64,000 bases of DNA from Congeria kusceri (GCA_027627225.1 CM051034.1:2648501-2712500), one strand, 5' to 3'; positions 48,101 to 52,915 are shown, numbered from the stretch's first letter. Notes: a model not told the origin generated them from the letters alone. Numbers and translations: made by a program.

Positions 48101-48799
48101 ATTGACTAATTTCCGACCTTCCGTGAAACTTCATGCAATTGTTTAAATAATATTATTTCGTAAAGTTGCTAACTAACTAACTAATGCACCTATCAATATT
48201 TTATCCATGGGGGGGGGGGGGGGGGGGGCGGGCTGACTCAGGGGCATTTGACTATTATTTAGGGTTTTGTGGTCTAATTCTCCACCCTAGAGCCAAGCAT
48301 TTTTTATCTAAATCCCCTCAGTGGGAGATGCTACAGGGCTATCTAATGGCCCAGACGCCAATTTTACCGGGATCTAAAATCCGACCAAAGTCTATTTACC
48401 CGGGACCCGGAATAATTCGGCGTGTCACATTCGACAGTCGGGAATCGCTTTCAGTCTAATGTCCCCCCCGGGAGGGGTGGGGATATTGGTAGGTGCATAT
48501 CTATTAACCGAAGACAGCGCCGGAAAAGCATAACCTTCTCAACGGAGATAACTTATGCAACAAATAATGATCACGGTTACCTTGACGCTTGCAATTCTAT
48601 CTAGGTCGACGATGTCTGCAAGCGTCCCTCGACTCTGCAGCCGCAGCCTCCCGCCGGTTTCTCCCTCCTCCAGATGGATGTCGTCATCGAACTTCAGTGC
48701 CTCTGATGGCGTCACTAACGTCGCGTCCTCGTAGGCTCCACAACATGCCACCAGCGCCGCGACGAAGAACAGCGTATGCTTCACGTTTAACCGTATCAT
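14846..48799 (-). CDS. Secreted protein with four tandem Hedgehog-signal-like domains (21-exon gene, whole span)
   Basis: Hand-assembled gene of 21 coding exons (each listed separately) giving 1,420 codons plus stop; all 20 introns are GT-AG and all phases fit. Seen: a signal peptide (about residues 1-22), an unrecognised N-terminal region with many N-glycosylation sequons (23-470), and Hedgehog-like domains at about 500-685, 735-905, 915-1090 and 1125-1360. Domain 1 aligns well by eye with the Hedgehog N-terminal signalling domain: FSAEERN, ACADR, LEAFDED and FYEGRGAEI correspond to FKDEENT, TGADR, TEGWDED and HYEGRAVDI. Furin-like sites are RRKR (686-689) and RKKR (1391-1394). No Hint intein domain and no transmembrane segment is visible after the last domain, so the product is probably secreted and cut by proprotein convertases, not autoprocessed. 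Function is unknown; extracellular signalling, binding or a structural role are all possible. Domains 3 and 4 are weaker calls than 1 and 2. Confidence 0.82.
15515..16157 (-). repeat. Tandem copies of the exon-20 end plus splice donor
   Basis: About eight units of 67-89 bp, each with the minus-strand sequence AAGGACGTTAACTCxCTTAG, AAATxCCATTCAG and usually a GT donor. Donor-like ends fall at 16091, 16011, 15922, 15844, 15763, 15681 and 15600; the last unit, at about 15519, has lost its GT. Each would encode a variant of SAKDVNSLRNTIQ. Confidence 0.9.
16158..16339 (-). CDS. Hedgehog-like gene exon 20 (its 3' end is amplified in the next intron)
   Basis: Acceptor tcccag, donor CAG|gtaagt; phase 1 in, phase 0 out. 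Encodes ATYKHDNVDELIFGGADN and ends VYLESAKDVNSLRNTIQ. The last 36 bp or so plus the start of the intron recur about eight more times down to about 15.52 kb. The acceptor side faces the antisense exon at 16518-16695. Confidence 0.82.
16518..16695 (+). CDS. Lipid-transfer-like copy A, exon 6, nested antisense in the Hedgehog-like gene
   Basis: Acceptor attccag, donor GAG|gtaata; phase 2 in, phase 0 out, which fits exon 5. LGLSCTVIPKWKVSDSLNLV and QVRTLSYATPD resemble the SG.C.V.Y....D..I.I...L segment that follows the helix in this family; later residues (LDLQQLQSRLSLDDLRCNNC) are unplaced. It lies on the opposite strand inside intron 19 of the Hedgehog-like gene. I found no further exons of copy A on the plus strand before 48 kb, so the copy may be truncated, or its remaining exons diverged or too short to see. 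Confidence 0.58.
16879..17076 (-). CDS. Hedgehog-like gene exon 19 (domain 4)
   Basis: Acceptor ttacag, donor CTGT|gtaagt; phase 1 in and out. KCTKMILKYLARAS parallels the RCKDKLNALAISV helix, and HSLACHDGRVCVEN parallels SLHYEGRAVDIT. The gtgtaag two bases upstream is an alternative donor; I chose gtaagt because only it fits exon 20. Confidence 0.82.
17693..17874 (-). CDS. Hedgehog-like gene exon 18 (domain 4)
   Basis: Acceptor ccccag, donor G|gtaaga; phase 2 in, phase 1 out, like exons 10 and 13. Encodes YCWKTDNTFCVETHES, sequon NVS, and EACVVDTCGGCPSA, whose cysteines C1192, C1197 and C1200, with C1214 of exon 19, repeat the cluster of domains 1 and 2. Confidence 0.82.
18348..19885. mobile_element. 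Foldback element with microsatellite core (copy 1, inverted relative to 46895-47975)
   Basis: Ends carry GTGAAAAATAGGATCTCATT and its inversions. Inside are a (CAT/CGT)n tract (18500-18640), ATTATTTGGAGCATAATTAT, a (CCGTA) tract (18960-19070) and a (CCATA) tract (19550-19615). All of these occur in reverse order and complement at 46895-47975. Confidence 0.8.
20180..20279 (-). CDS. Hedgehog-like gene exon 17 (linker to domain 4)
   Basis: Acceptor tgccag, donor GG|gtatgt; phase 1 in, phase 2 out, the same pattern as exon 12. Encodes GSVVTARPDPVICNAP, then GRDYFYFNFDLDQEG. A second AG lies 20 bp further in (gccag|ACC) but gives the wrong phase. Confidence 0.78.
20651..20916 (-). CDS. Hedgehog-like gene exon 16 (domain 3)
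   Basis: Acceptor ttgcag, donor G|gtatgt; phase 2 in, phase 1 out. RFEMGQAVELKPNG occupies the HYEGRAVDITTSD position with F1022 for His and E1029 for Asp. NLFRLAIALIRIAKC matches the following helix. Ends with LYNRLKLIQDMISQ, parallel to the end of exon 11 (VKELLEKL), also in phase 1. Confidence 0.82.
21289..21777 (-). CDS. Hedgehog-like gene exon 15 (end of domain 2, start of domain 3)
   Basis: Largest exon (489 bp): acceptor tttcag, donor CG|gtaaga; phase 2 in and out. RAARITLKAGGS continues the EGR motif. FTQYVTLAGFDYVTRVSDN aligns with MLARLAVEAGFDWVYYESK, and VIDVCVKVQ with the HIHCSVKAE strand, with the zinc histidine missing. An acidic linker (GEEDEYDYPG) leads to domain 3, where GGLYVISGSGYRP resembles VKLRVTEGWDEDG. 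Confidence 0.84.
22151..22217 (-). CDS. Hedgehog-like gene exon 14 (domain 2)
   Basis: A 67-bp exon: acceptor tttcag, donor AG|gtaatt; phase 1 in, phase 2 out. Encodes VVQKALTMNITDVKDKQFLEG, which aligns with the strand-to-EGR segment of Hedgehog. F854 replaces the zinc-ligand histidine. Contains one sequon (NIT). Confidence 0.8.
22470..22670. mobile_element. ATCGTTGTTTATCGG-family element
   Basis: TTTATCGTTGTTAGCCC, then GAACTCCACATCGTTG, TTATTGGCTGTTAAACAACG and a diverged right side. Between exons 14 and 13 of the Hedgehog-like gene. Confidence 0.65.
22715..22995. mobile_element. ATCGTTGTTTATCGG-family element (second adjacent copy)
   Basis: TACATGATACTCGCTGATTT, GAGCGCAGCATAGTAAAA, GATCATGTTAGAATCGAA and TTATCGTTGTTTATCGGTCA, in the same order as at 7805-8270. 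Confidence 0.72.
23393..23607 (-). CDS. Hedgehog-like gene exon 13 (domain 2, cysteine cluster)
   Basis: Acceptor ttacag, donor G|gtcaga; phase 2 in, phase 1 out, exactly as exon 10. TDVDFDPEGDTSAW aligns with NPDIIFKDEENTG. Cysteines C785, C792, C796 and C810 repeat the cluster of exon 10. The Hedgehog calcium-binding acids are only partly kept. Confidence 0.83.
23650..23825. repeat. ATCGTTGTTTATCGG-family fragment
   Basis: TAACATGACACGCGCAGATTT, then GCGCGCAATAAACAAC and AATAATTTTCGCATTA. Truncated and diverged. Confidence 0.5.
24413..24563 (-). CDS. Hedgehog-like gene exon 12 (start of domain 2)
   Basis: Acceptor cctag, donor AAG|gtaatc; phase 1 in, phase 2 out. TMDVACGAFTGSVSQDDTERF parallels exon 9's TMETACGYPSKKLTRNDLEF and the Hedgehog GRYEGKISRNSERF segment. 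It ends at the same alignment column and phase as exon 9, pointing to duplication of an exon cassette. Confidence 0.83.
24828..25175 (-). CDS. Hedgehog-like gene exon 11 (domain 1 C-terminal half and furin site)
   Basis: Acceptor tcccag, donor G|gtaatc; phase 1 in and out. KLFILEAFDEDTSE aligns with KLRVTEGWDEDGHH, and ESVFYEGRGAEISIT aligns with ESLHYEGRAVDITTS. E604, D607 and D609 keep calcium ligands, but the zinc-ligand His is F624, the Asp is E631 and the later HIHC motif reads VSAC. SDRRKRS (furin-type RRKR at 686-689) follows the domain directly. This is the strongest single piece of evidence for the family assignment. Confidence 0.87.
25696..25907 (-). CDS. Hedgehog-like gene exon 10 (domain 1, calcium-site half)
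   Basis: Acceptor ttgaag, donor A|gtgagt; phase 2 in, phase 1 out. GDYVLFSAEERN aligns with NPDIIFKDEENT of Hedgehog; ACADRIVSTELAASVSRL aligns with GADRLMTQRCKDKLNALA; AEWPE aligns with NQWPG. A cysteine-rich insertion (C548, C555, C558, C571) absent from true Hedgehogs splits the two blocks. E541, E542 and D573 correspond to calcium ligands in Shh. Confidence 0.85.
26296..26475 (-). CDS. Hedgehog-like gene exon 9 (linker helix and start of domain 1)
   Basis: Acceptor ttcaag, donor AAG|gtaatt; phase 2 in and out. Starts with a heptad-like stretch (VMDSLSRKINILEAELSH), then a cysteine/histidine pair motif (CHADCHAD), then TACGYPSKKLTRNDLEFA. The last part matches the SGRYEGKISRNSERFKEL segment of Hedgehog signalling domains. 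Confidence 0.82.
26497..27440. mobile_element. TIR element with AAAGGG...TGTTCACA ends (long copy)
   Basis: Left end TTTAAAGGGCCCTGTTCACA, right end CTGTAAACAAGTCCCTTTAA. Internal GTAAATCCGGACACTTT (twice) is inverted on the right as GTGTCCGGATTTAGGTACAG. Same ends as 36580-37088. Confidence 0.75.
27865..27999 (-). CDS. Hedgehog-like gene exon 8
   Basis: Acceptor ttttcag, donor TG|gtacgc; phase 2 in and out. Encodes TRPTINAVSTGDTIKRCN then RVYVYVDSNVTVAETDF and ends AFGIHI. One sequon (NVT). Last exon of the N-terminal region, before the first Hedgehog-like domain. Confidence 0.8.
28590..29410. repeat. About 145-bp tandem repeat with direct AGGTCA half-sites
   Basis: Five to six units share CATATGCAATCCCAAGCGAG, GGTATCTATGTATGAAG, TTATTGAGCGGAAACC and TAACGGTGACCTTGACCTTG. 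The last is a direct repeat of AGGTCA on the minus strand. Confidence 0.88.
29730..29890. repeat. ATCGTTGTTTATCGG-family fragment
   Basis: AACATGACACGCGCAGAGC, TTGTTAAACTGCTAATAAAC and TCTTGTTAGAATAGAAA in family order; the core is lost. Confidence 0.5.
30690..31955. repeat. About 122-bp minisatellite, about 10 copies
   Basis: Unit: GGAAACTGCTAGAGCAGCAC, AAGGCATCCAACTGACCAAG, CTATCTAGTCAGGACTAAGA and CCGACCCACATATT. Lies in intron 7 of the Hedgehog-like gene. Two unit types alternate (ACACAAGA versus ACCAAGGA). Confidence 0.93.
32147..32440 (+). mobile_element. tRNA-derived SINE
   Basis: Head has an A box (TAGCTCAGTTGGTAG) and a B box (GAGTTCGAACCCC). The acceptor and T stems do not pair properly, so it is not a working tRNA. 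The body (GTAGGGCAGTTACTGACGTA, GGAAAAGTGTGAGTAGGTTA) resembles bivalve SINEs I remember. Ends in AAACAATCAAACAAAA. Confidence 0.7.
32800..33151 (-). repeat. 88-bp tandem copies of the exon-7 end plus splice donor
   Basis: Four additional copies at an exact 88-bp period. Each holds the minus-strand CATGACCATAACACCGTACA, TCTCCTGGGCGCAGAA, ACATCGACATGAAAC, CGGTACAGATAAG and the donor gtatgttccag (gtagat in the last). Continuing the reading frame past the first donor soon meets a stop. Confidence 0.93.
33152..33353 (-). CDS. Hedgehog-like gene exon 7 (its 3' end is amplified in the next intron)
   Basis: Acceptor ttttcag, donor AAG|gtatgt; phase 1 in, phase 2 out. Encodes SFVEGKPTKNEVTVYNW, four sequons (NWT, NRT, NAT, NMT) and ITPYISWAQKDIDMKLG. 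The last 77 bp or so and the first 11 intron bases are repeated four more times downstream at an exact 88-bp period, giving further candidate donors at 33064, 32976, 32888 and 32800. Only the donor at 33152 gives the phase needed for exon 8 without a frameshift, so I chose it. Confidence 0.8.
33435..33920. repeat. (CAT)n microsatellite
   Basis: About 480 bp of CATCATCAT with interruptions TACGCTCATCATC. Any long isoleucine or histidine frame here is composition, not a gene. Confidence 0.95.
34270..34560. repeat. (CACT)n-like microsatellite
   Basis: ACTCACTCACTCATTCACTTAC repeats with frequent substitutions. Between exons 7 and 6. Confidence 0.92.
34854..35074 (-). CDS. Hedgehog-like gene exon 6
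   Basis: Acceptor tttgcag, donor T|gtgagt; phase 2 in, phase 1 out. Encodes ITTDQEISLTKIGVLLVN and a second block, LATFKTFAPIMLTVNAS, ending NVELRGRTII. Two sequons (NHS, NAS). Predicted beta-rich extracellular region with no cysteines. Confidence 0.82.
35100..35200. repeat. Short (CAT)n tract
   Basis: CATCATCA repeats just upstream of exon 6, about 30 bp past its acceptor. Confidence 0.85.
35205..36050. other. Possible repeat between two (CAT)n tracts
   Basis: Left AGAAGGGCAGAGGGGCATGG and right AAAAAGGGCAGGGTGGCGG look related, both with GGCGCT nearby. Inside is AT-rich sequence with no coding signal. Boundaries uncertain. Confidence 0.35.
36060..36285. repeat. (CAT)n microsatellite with an internal duplication
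   Basis: The block CATAACCATCATCAAAAGCA with flanking CATCACAACCACCATC occurs twice, about 70 bp apart. Ends about 80 bp before exon 5. Confidence 0.88.
36365..36457 (-). CDS. Hedgehog-like gene exon 5
   Basis: A 93-bp exon: acceptor ttttcag, donor AC|gtaggt; phase 2 in and out. Encodes ELVIYKVDNKPVIKKYV followed by MEMDVNTRITHEYT. Alternating hydrophobic residues suggest beta strands. It follows a (CAT)n-rich stretch of the flanking intron. Confidence 0.8.
36580..37088. mobile_element. TIR element with AAAGGGAC...TGTTCAC ends, carrying a tRNA-like segment
   Basis: Left CTTAAAGGGACTTGTTCACG, right CTGTGAACAGGTCCCTTTAAG. Inside, minus strand 36786-36722, GGCCGAGTGGTTAAAGCGAT and CCCGGGTCAGAACCCCGG look like tRNA A and B boxes with a leucine/serine-like D arm. 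The tRNA-like part may be a captured SINE head. Confidence 0.72.
37300..37760. other. Intron segment, nothing recognised
   Basis: AT-rich. No exon, tandem repeat or clear inverted repeat seen. Confidence 0.4.
37805..37947 (-). CDS. Hedgehog-like gene exon 4
   Basis: Acceptor ctttcag, donor AT|gtaagg; phase 0 in, phase 2 out. Encodes AHKTVNLYKRTGKYEPD and a cysteine pair in FRCHNCHGY with a sequon (NAT). A palindromic transposable element starts just 3' of the acceptor side, at about 37.96 kb. Confidence 0.8.
37960..38222. mobile_element. Palindromic non-autonomous element with GCCTGTGC...GCACAGGC stems
   Basis: Ends GTGTAAAGTGTCGTCCCGGA and TCCGGAACGACACTTTACGC are inverted. Each half has its own hairpin, ATTAGCCTGTGCAGTCCGCA/CAGGCTAAT and GCCTGTGCGGACTGCACAGG. 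I remember this repeat as very common in dreissenid and related bivalve sequences. It abuts exon 4. Confidence 0.82.
38385..38725. mobile_element. ATCGTTGTTTATCGG-family element (well-preserved copy)
   Basis: TCATGATACTCGCTGATTTT, GAGCGGAGCACGGTAAAA, GATCATGTTAGAATCGAA, TTATCGCTGTTTATCGGCCA and CGTTGTTTATTGGCCAGT. The core is itself an inverted pair around TCGGCTAACGACCTCG. Confidence 0.78.
38801..38975 (-). CDS. Hedgehog-like gene exon 3
   Basis: Acceptor ttttag, donor CAG|gtcagt; phase 2 in, phase 0 out. Encodes PLEVFDNAEIKVHYQQ and a sequon in DYNASF, ending NNMGEDQ. Contains a basic stretch (SRHKRY) that is not a strong furin site. Family unrecognised. Confidence 0.82.
39095..39600. repeat. 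About 45-bp diverged minisatellite
   Basis: Repeats of CACTTAGTAACTCGAACTTA with AAGTAATTCGTA or GATTCGTAAA, rich in TCGA/TTCG. Lies just downstream of exon 2. Confidence 0.85.
39731..39942 (-). CDS. Hedgehog-like gene exon 2 (N-terminal region)
   Basis: Enters in phase 0 after ttttcag and leaves in phase 2 at GG|gtaaga. Encodes RVLCRDNKILVRLDDD, then WTKGQILIGGPQWNCS with one N-glycosylation sequon. The W..G.I..GG..W.C pattern looks like a beta-sandwich strand pair, but I do not recognise the family. Intron 1, just upstream, is 8.6 kb long and full of repeats. Confidence 0.82.
39960..41690. other. Intron 1 segment, nothing recognised
   Basis: No exon on either strand that fits its neighbours. 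A CCGAAACACAG motif is inverted at 40083 and 40170, so a small foldback element may lie at 40040-40200. Confidence 0.4.
41795..41935. repeat. About 22-bp diverged tandem repeat
   Basis: TTCGCATCATGGCCTAAAAA-like units, about six. Preceded at 41700-41765 by a fragment resembling the end of the 8753 MITE (TTATCTTAAGATGCTTCGTG). Confidence 0.7.
42213..43230 (+). repeat. Dispersed bivalve-type repeat starting with an AGCTCACCTGAGCA hairpin
   Basis: Opens with AGCTCACCTGAGCACAAAGT / GCTCATGGTGAGCT, a GTGC-rich tract, then about 170-bp internal units with CAAGGCCCAGAG, TTGTTCAAATTATGCCCCTG and GGGGTCACATGGTTTATA. I recall this family as widespread in bivalves. Confidence 0.75.
43288..44285 (+). 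repeat. Dispersed repeat with about 165-bp internal units
   Basis: Opens with ATACGCCCGTTTGCAAAAAC/GGGTCGTATTATGGG. Five or so units share TTTGTCCGGAGCATATCTTT, GGATTTTCAAATAACTTGG, AGACGGAGTGTCGCGCGCAA and TTCAAGGTCAAAGGTCA, the last a DR1-like pair of AGGTCA half-sites. Confidence 0.8.
44525..44790. repeat. (GTCC)n-type degenerate microsatellite
   Basis: TGTCCGTCCGTCCGCTGTTC and similar, degenerating outward. Open frames across it are low-complexity. Confidence 0.85.
45060..45800. other. GC-rich non-coding block, unclassified
   Basis: Clearly higher GC than its flanks, with recurrent GCCGATGT, CCGGCGAT and GCCCGATG words about every 30-60 bp. It may be an old degraded tandem repeat. No convincing frame. 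Confidence 0.4.
46305..46400 (+). repeat. Dispersed repeat fragment starting AAAGTCGCCTGAAAGGGCGAC
   Basis: A small hairpin (GTCGCC...GGGCGAC) followed by GGATTACTTTGGCGGCGTCG. I recall such starts from bivalve interspersed repeats. Confidence 0.55.
46895..47975. mobile_element. Foldback element with microsatellite core (copy 2)
   Basis: Ends TTTTTCACAAATCCTATTTT and GTGACAAATGAGATCC; core (GGTAT)n/(GGTAC)n at 47140-47470; (GAT)n at 47630-47800; ATTATGCTCCAAATAATGAT at 47808. This is the reverse complement of the order at 18348-19885. Confidence 0.8.
48184..48505 (+). mobile_element. TIR element, ATGCACCTATCAATATTTT family (copy 2)
   Basis: Starts ATGCACCTATCAATATTTTA after TA, a 19-base G-run, ends GGATATTGGTAGGTGCAT. 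Lies about 75 bp past the exon 1 donor in intron 1. Confidence 0.78.
48581..48799 (-). CDS. Hedgehog-like gene exon 1 (signal peptide)
   Basis: Codons 1-73, ending in phase 0 at the donor AAG|gtaacc. The ATG at 48799 has an adenine at -3. The first 22 or so residues form a signal peptide: a basic start (MIRLNVKH), a hydrophobic core (TLFFVAALVACC) and a likely cleavage near GAY-ED. The rest is acidic and unrecognised. The start was chosen because it is the only ATG giving a signal peptide in the frame that joins exon 2. Confidence 0.85.
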
Positions 48800-49283
48800 C
48801 GTTTTCGCGATAACGTCTTTTCTTATTTAATTACAGATTATCTCATTTTGTTAATGTTAAATTTATATCAGATATACCTACTATCCTCAAAACACAATTA
48901 TAGCAAATAGTTTGTCAGTATTAACATACGATGTTCCTAAATGTTGTTAAAGCCTACCTGGTTAAGAAAAAGCACTACGTTTAAAGGTCTACTGAAGATT
49001 GTATTGAACCGACGCGGAACTCAGAGAGTTTACATTGTTGCACTGCTATTGGCGGATTGCAGACGGGTCAAAGTTTAATACCTACCCACAAGCTAATAGT
49101 AGTTTGATAGCTTATGGGCGTTCAGACTTTGCCGTTTGAGTACAGAGGACAATTTGATCACAGGGCAGTGTGTTAGAACATTTAATTATTGACTTCAATA
49201 TTATTTTTTTATGTGATCTTTTATTAGATGTTATGACTTAAATTTAAAAGTGAAATGGTGTTTCAGAGCAAAGTCTAATAAAG
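48800..49283. promoter_or_regulatory. Divergent intergenic region between the Hedgehog-like gene and lipid-transfer copy B
   Basis: 484 bp between two start codons on opposite strands. No clear TATA box or repeated operator-like site seen. Contains the presumed 5' UTRs and, on the plus strand, a possible 3' splice site at 49266. The short distance suggests a shared promoter, which is inference. Confidence 0.5.
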
Positions 49284-49451
49284 ATGGGCTTTACAGAATT
49301 AACGCGATGCCTACTTTTGACGGCCATTGTGACGTCACTGGCGTCACTGATAACGTCAGCGGTGTACTTCGAAGACGGCTACGACCACCATTACACGTAC
49401 TCGTCAGAGTCTGACGTCCTGGGGATGCATAACGTCACTACAATCATCAAG
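49284..49451 (+). CDS. Lipid-transfer-like copy B, exon 1 (signal peptide)
   Basis: ATG in a good context (A at -3, G at +4). Encodes a signal peptide (hydrophobic LLLTAIVTSLASLITSA, cleavage near AVYF), then EDGYDHHYTYSSESDVLGM and NVTTIIK, ending in phase 0 at AAG|gtaaat. A Y.Y..E opening strand is typical of vitellogenin/MTP N-termini. A tttcag at 49261-49266 may be the acceptor of a 5'-UTR intron. Confidence 0.78.
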
Positions 49452-49504
49452 GTAAATCTCTACACAGTATTCATATATTCTGAATTACTATTAGCATTAT
49501 CCGT

Positions 49505-49745
49505 ATTATTTTTTTTTTTATTATTATAATTTTTATTATCATCATCATCATCGTCATAATCTTTGTATGTTTTTTGCTTCCTTTTCTTCGTTTTCTCTTG
49601 TTCTGCTTCTTTTTTTTTCTCTTCTTCTCTTATTATTTTTCCCTTCTTCTTATATTGTCATCTAATTCCCCTTTCTCTTCTTCTTTTTCTTCTTCATGTT
49701 TTCATTTTTCTCTTCGTTTTGCCCTCCTTTTCTTCTTTTGCATCA
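49505..49745 (+). repeat. Pyrimidine-rich tract
   Basis: TTCTTCTTTTTCTTCTTC-like, almost pure C/T for 180 bp. Intron 1 of copy B. No coding. Confidence 0.8.
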
Positions 49746-50229
49746 TAAACTCAGATACAACAGTTACGGAATTCAGTTTGTATAAAATTTAAAAAAGTGG
49801 ATCGGAAGTCATATATTGCAACAAATACTTCTTAAGTCTGATCACCTACGATATATTTTCATTCCAAAATATAGGTTTCCAAAGTTCTTTTAAATGTAAT
49901 GCTATGATATGCGGAACGATTGATTTTTCATTAACAATTCTCTAAAACACTTTGATGTGTATGCTTTTATTATGGAATAATTTCATAACATGTTTATGAC
50001 TTTATATTTATTGAAGCTTGAAGTTACAAAAATCCATGCATCTGGTTTATTGTATGAACGATTTTACATAATATAATTATGGATTAAACAACTTCGATTG
50101 ATGGTCTTATTAACTGTTAATATAGACTAAAGTATTTTCATTTGATAATTATATCTTCAACAATAATAGAACTGTGGAAAATATTTCACTGAAATAGAGA
50201 TGCATAGTGTCAACATTTCATTGTATGAA

Positions 50230-51350
50230 TTGGTGGTTTGACGATGGAATGGTAGTTGTGGTACGGAAAGTCCATGGGTCGGTAGTTGTGCTACGGGAAG
50301 TACATGGGTCGGTAGTTGTGGTACGGGAAGTCCATGGGTTGGTACTTGTGGTATTGGAAGTACATGGGTTGGTACTTGTGGTACGGGAAGTCCATGGGTT
50401 GGTTCTTGTGGTACGGAAAGTACATGGGTTGGTACTTGTGATACGGGAAGTACATGGGTTGGTACTTGTGGTACGGGAAGTCCATGGGTTGGTACTTGTG
50501 GTACGGGAAGTCCATGTGTTGGTACTTGCGGTACGGGAAGTCCATGGGTTGGTACTTGTGGTATAGGAAGTACATGGGTTGGTACTTGTGGTACGGGAAG
50601 TACATGCGTTGGTACTTGTGGTACGGGAAGTACATGGGTTGGTACTTGTGGTACGGGAAATCCATGGGTTGGTTCTTGTGGTACGGGAAGTACATGGGTT
50701 GGTACTTGTGGTACGGGGTGTACATGGTATGGTACTTGTGGTACGGGAAGTACATGGGTTGGTTCTTGTGGTACGGGAAGTACATGGGTTGGTACTTGTG
50801 TTAGGGGCAGTACATGGGTTGGTAGTTGAGTACGGAAAGTCCATGGGTCGGTAGTTGTGGTACGAGAAGTACATGGGTTGGTACTTGTGGAACGGGTAGT
50901 ACATGGTTTGGTTCTTATGGTACGGGAAGTACATGGGTTGGTACTTATGGTACTGGAAGTACATGGGTTGGTAGATGTGGAACGGGAGTACATGGGTTGG
51001 TACTTGTGGTACGAGAAGTACATGGTTTGGTTCTTGTGGTACGGGAAGTACATGGGTTGGTACTTGTGGTACTGGAAGTACATGGGTTGGTACTTGTGGT
51101 ACGAGAAGTACATGGGTTGGTACTTGTTGTACGGGAAGTACATGGGTTGGTACTTGTGGTATGGGAAGTACATCGGTTGGTACTTGTGAAGTCCATGGGA
51201 TCGGTAGATGTTGTACGGGAAGTCCGTGGATCGGTAGTAGGTGTACGGAAGTACATTGGTAGGTAGATGTGGAACGGGTAGTCCATGGGTTGGTGGATGT
51301 GGAACGGGTAGTCCATGGGTTGGTGGATGTGGAACGGGAAGTCCATGGGT
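50230..51350. repeat. 30-bp minisatellite, about 37 copies
   Basis: Units of GTACTTGTGGTACGGGAAGT plus ACATGGGTTG, with 36-bp variants at the ends. Thirty is a multiple of three, so several frames stay open for hundreds of codons; the minus strand reads as a (THVLPVPQVP)-like decapeptide. No splice or start context supports expression. Confidence 0.93.
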
Positions 51351-52059
51351 CAGTGTCTGGTACGGGCAATACATGGTCGATACTGGTCGGTAGGTTTGGG
51401 TTGGAAACCAGTAAATCAACTCTCAATTTGATCTTTTAGTACAATGGCAACATTTTCAGGTGTTGTTCGCTAATTTTCCTTCATTTTAGATGCTTCTCTA
51501 CTTCTGAAATTCGAAATAGAAATACAAGATACGCAAGAAAATGCATCTCGCTTGAAATTTGTCTACCCTAAAACAGAATGAATTCCCGAATTCGACAAAA
51601 AGCACGTGGTGTATATAAACAAACTGCTGACAATTCACATTCCGAGTAATTCGGTGTCACAATACAACACAATGTACACGATACACGTCGTGGTCAGGAT
51701 ACAGCAAGGCCATCTACTTTCGGGTGATTCCGGAAGAAAATGGTTCGGCAGTTGTGATGCGGGGAATCCAGGTGTCAAATATTTTTCATACAAAGGCAAT
51801 GTTTCGATATACATGTACATAAGCAAATCAATACGTCATATCGCAAAAACAAAATACACAATTAGTTAGTGTATGCATTTTAAACACGTGAAAGCTTTCG
51901 ATACGTATTTTATATGCAAAATCATGCCTTAGATTCCCGGCATCATCTCCCATAGGTCGTGCTTTGAAGCAGGTTGCGTATTTTTCAGCCGTGTAAGTTC
52001 TCTGCTGTAAATTTTTTGGTCAAAATTCTTGTCATTGAGCCCATTGATGCATATAGTGA

Positions 52060-52570
52060 TTGTCCTTTCCGTCCGTCCGCATTCCGTCCATCCGTGACAA
52101 GGTTAAATAGATTGTACCGTTTCGTCCAGCTCCCCAACACCGCTTACTACAACACTTGGATACTTACACAGTTGTTGAATATGACCATTCCATATCCATT
52201 CATATCACCCAACCTCACTTTGACCTTGACCGTGACCTAATGTGCACTTAAATCAAATGGGCTGTTTCTTTGTTAACTAGATTTTACCGCTTCGTCTAGC
52301 ACCAGCACCGCTTTCTACAACACTTTGATACTTACAGAGTTGTTGCTTATGACCATCCCCAATCCACCCATATCACCCAACCTCACTTTGACCTTGACCA
52401 TGACCTTAATTGGACTTATAATAATTCAAAATAGCCATTTTTTGGTTAACTAGATTTTACCGTTTCGTCTAGCACCAACACCGCTAACTAAAACACTTGG
52501 ATATTTACATAGTTGTTACTTATGATCGTTTCCAATCCATCCATATCACCTAATTTTACTTTGACCTTTA
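52060..52570 (+). repeat. About 180-bp tandem repeat, about 3 copies, with AGGTCA half-sites
   Basis: Units share TAGATTTTACCGYTTCGTCT, CAACACTTTGATACTTACA, CCATATCACCCAACCTCAC and TTTGACCTTGACC. Confidence 0.82.
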
Positions 52571-52599
52571 CCTAAGAAATGGGATATCCTGCACCACCG

Positions 52600-52915
52600 G
52601 GGGCATATGTGTTTATCAAACACAGATTCTTGTTTTGTATTTTTCCTGACGGACGTGCGCAACTGTTATAGGCGGTTTGACAGAGTCGCTGTCGTGTTAT
52701 AGATATGGTGTCCGGTTTGACAGAGTCGCAGTCGTGTAATGGATATGGTGTCCGCATTGAGAGGTCGTAAGTTTGATCCCGGGAACCATTCGAATGATCT
52801 GTCTTAAAATACACCAAGTACTGGGTTTACCTAGGAAACGGACTCGAGAGTGTCTCAATAAACGACTGGCTTTGGAGACTTTGACAATCGAGCTAAATAA
52901 ATAGGTTTAAACTAA
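52600..52915 (+). mobile_element. tRNA-derived SINE
   Basis: GTGTAATGGATATGGTGTCC resembles an A box region and GTAAGTTTGATCCCGGGAAC a B box. The tail TAGGAAACGGACTCGAGAGT...CAATCGAGCTAAATAAATA matches a bivalve SINE that I remember. A partial duplicate of the head lies at 52670-52720. Confidence 0.7.

Noticed and set aside
50157..51426. A 420-codon minus-strand open frame as a repetitive adhesive-type protein
   Set aside because: It arises from a 30-bp minisatellite open in several frames on both strands, inside intron 1 of copy B. No signal peptide, splice or promoter evidence.
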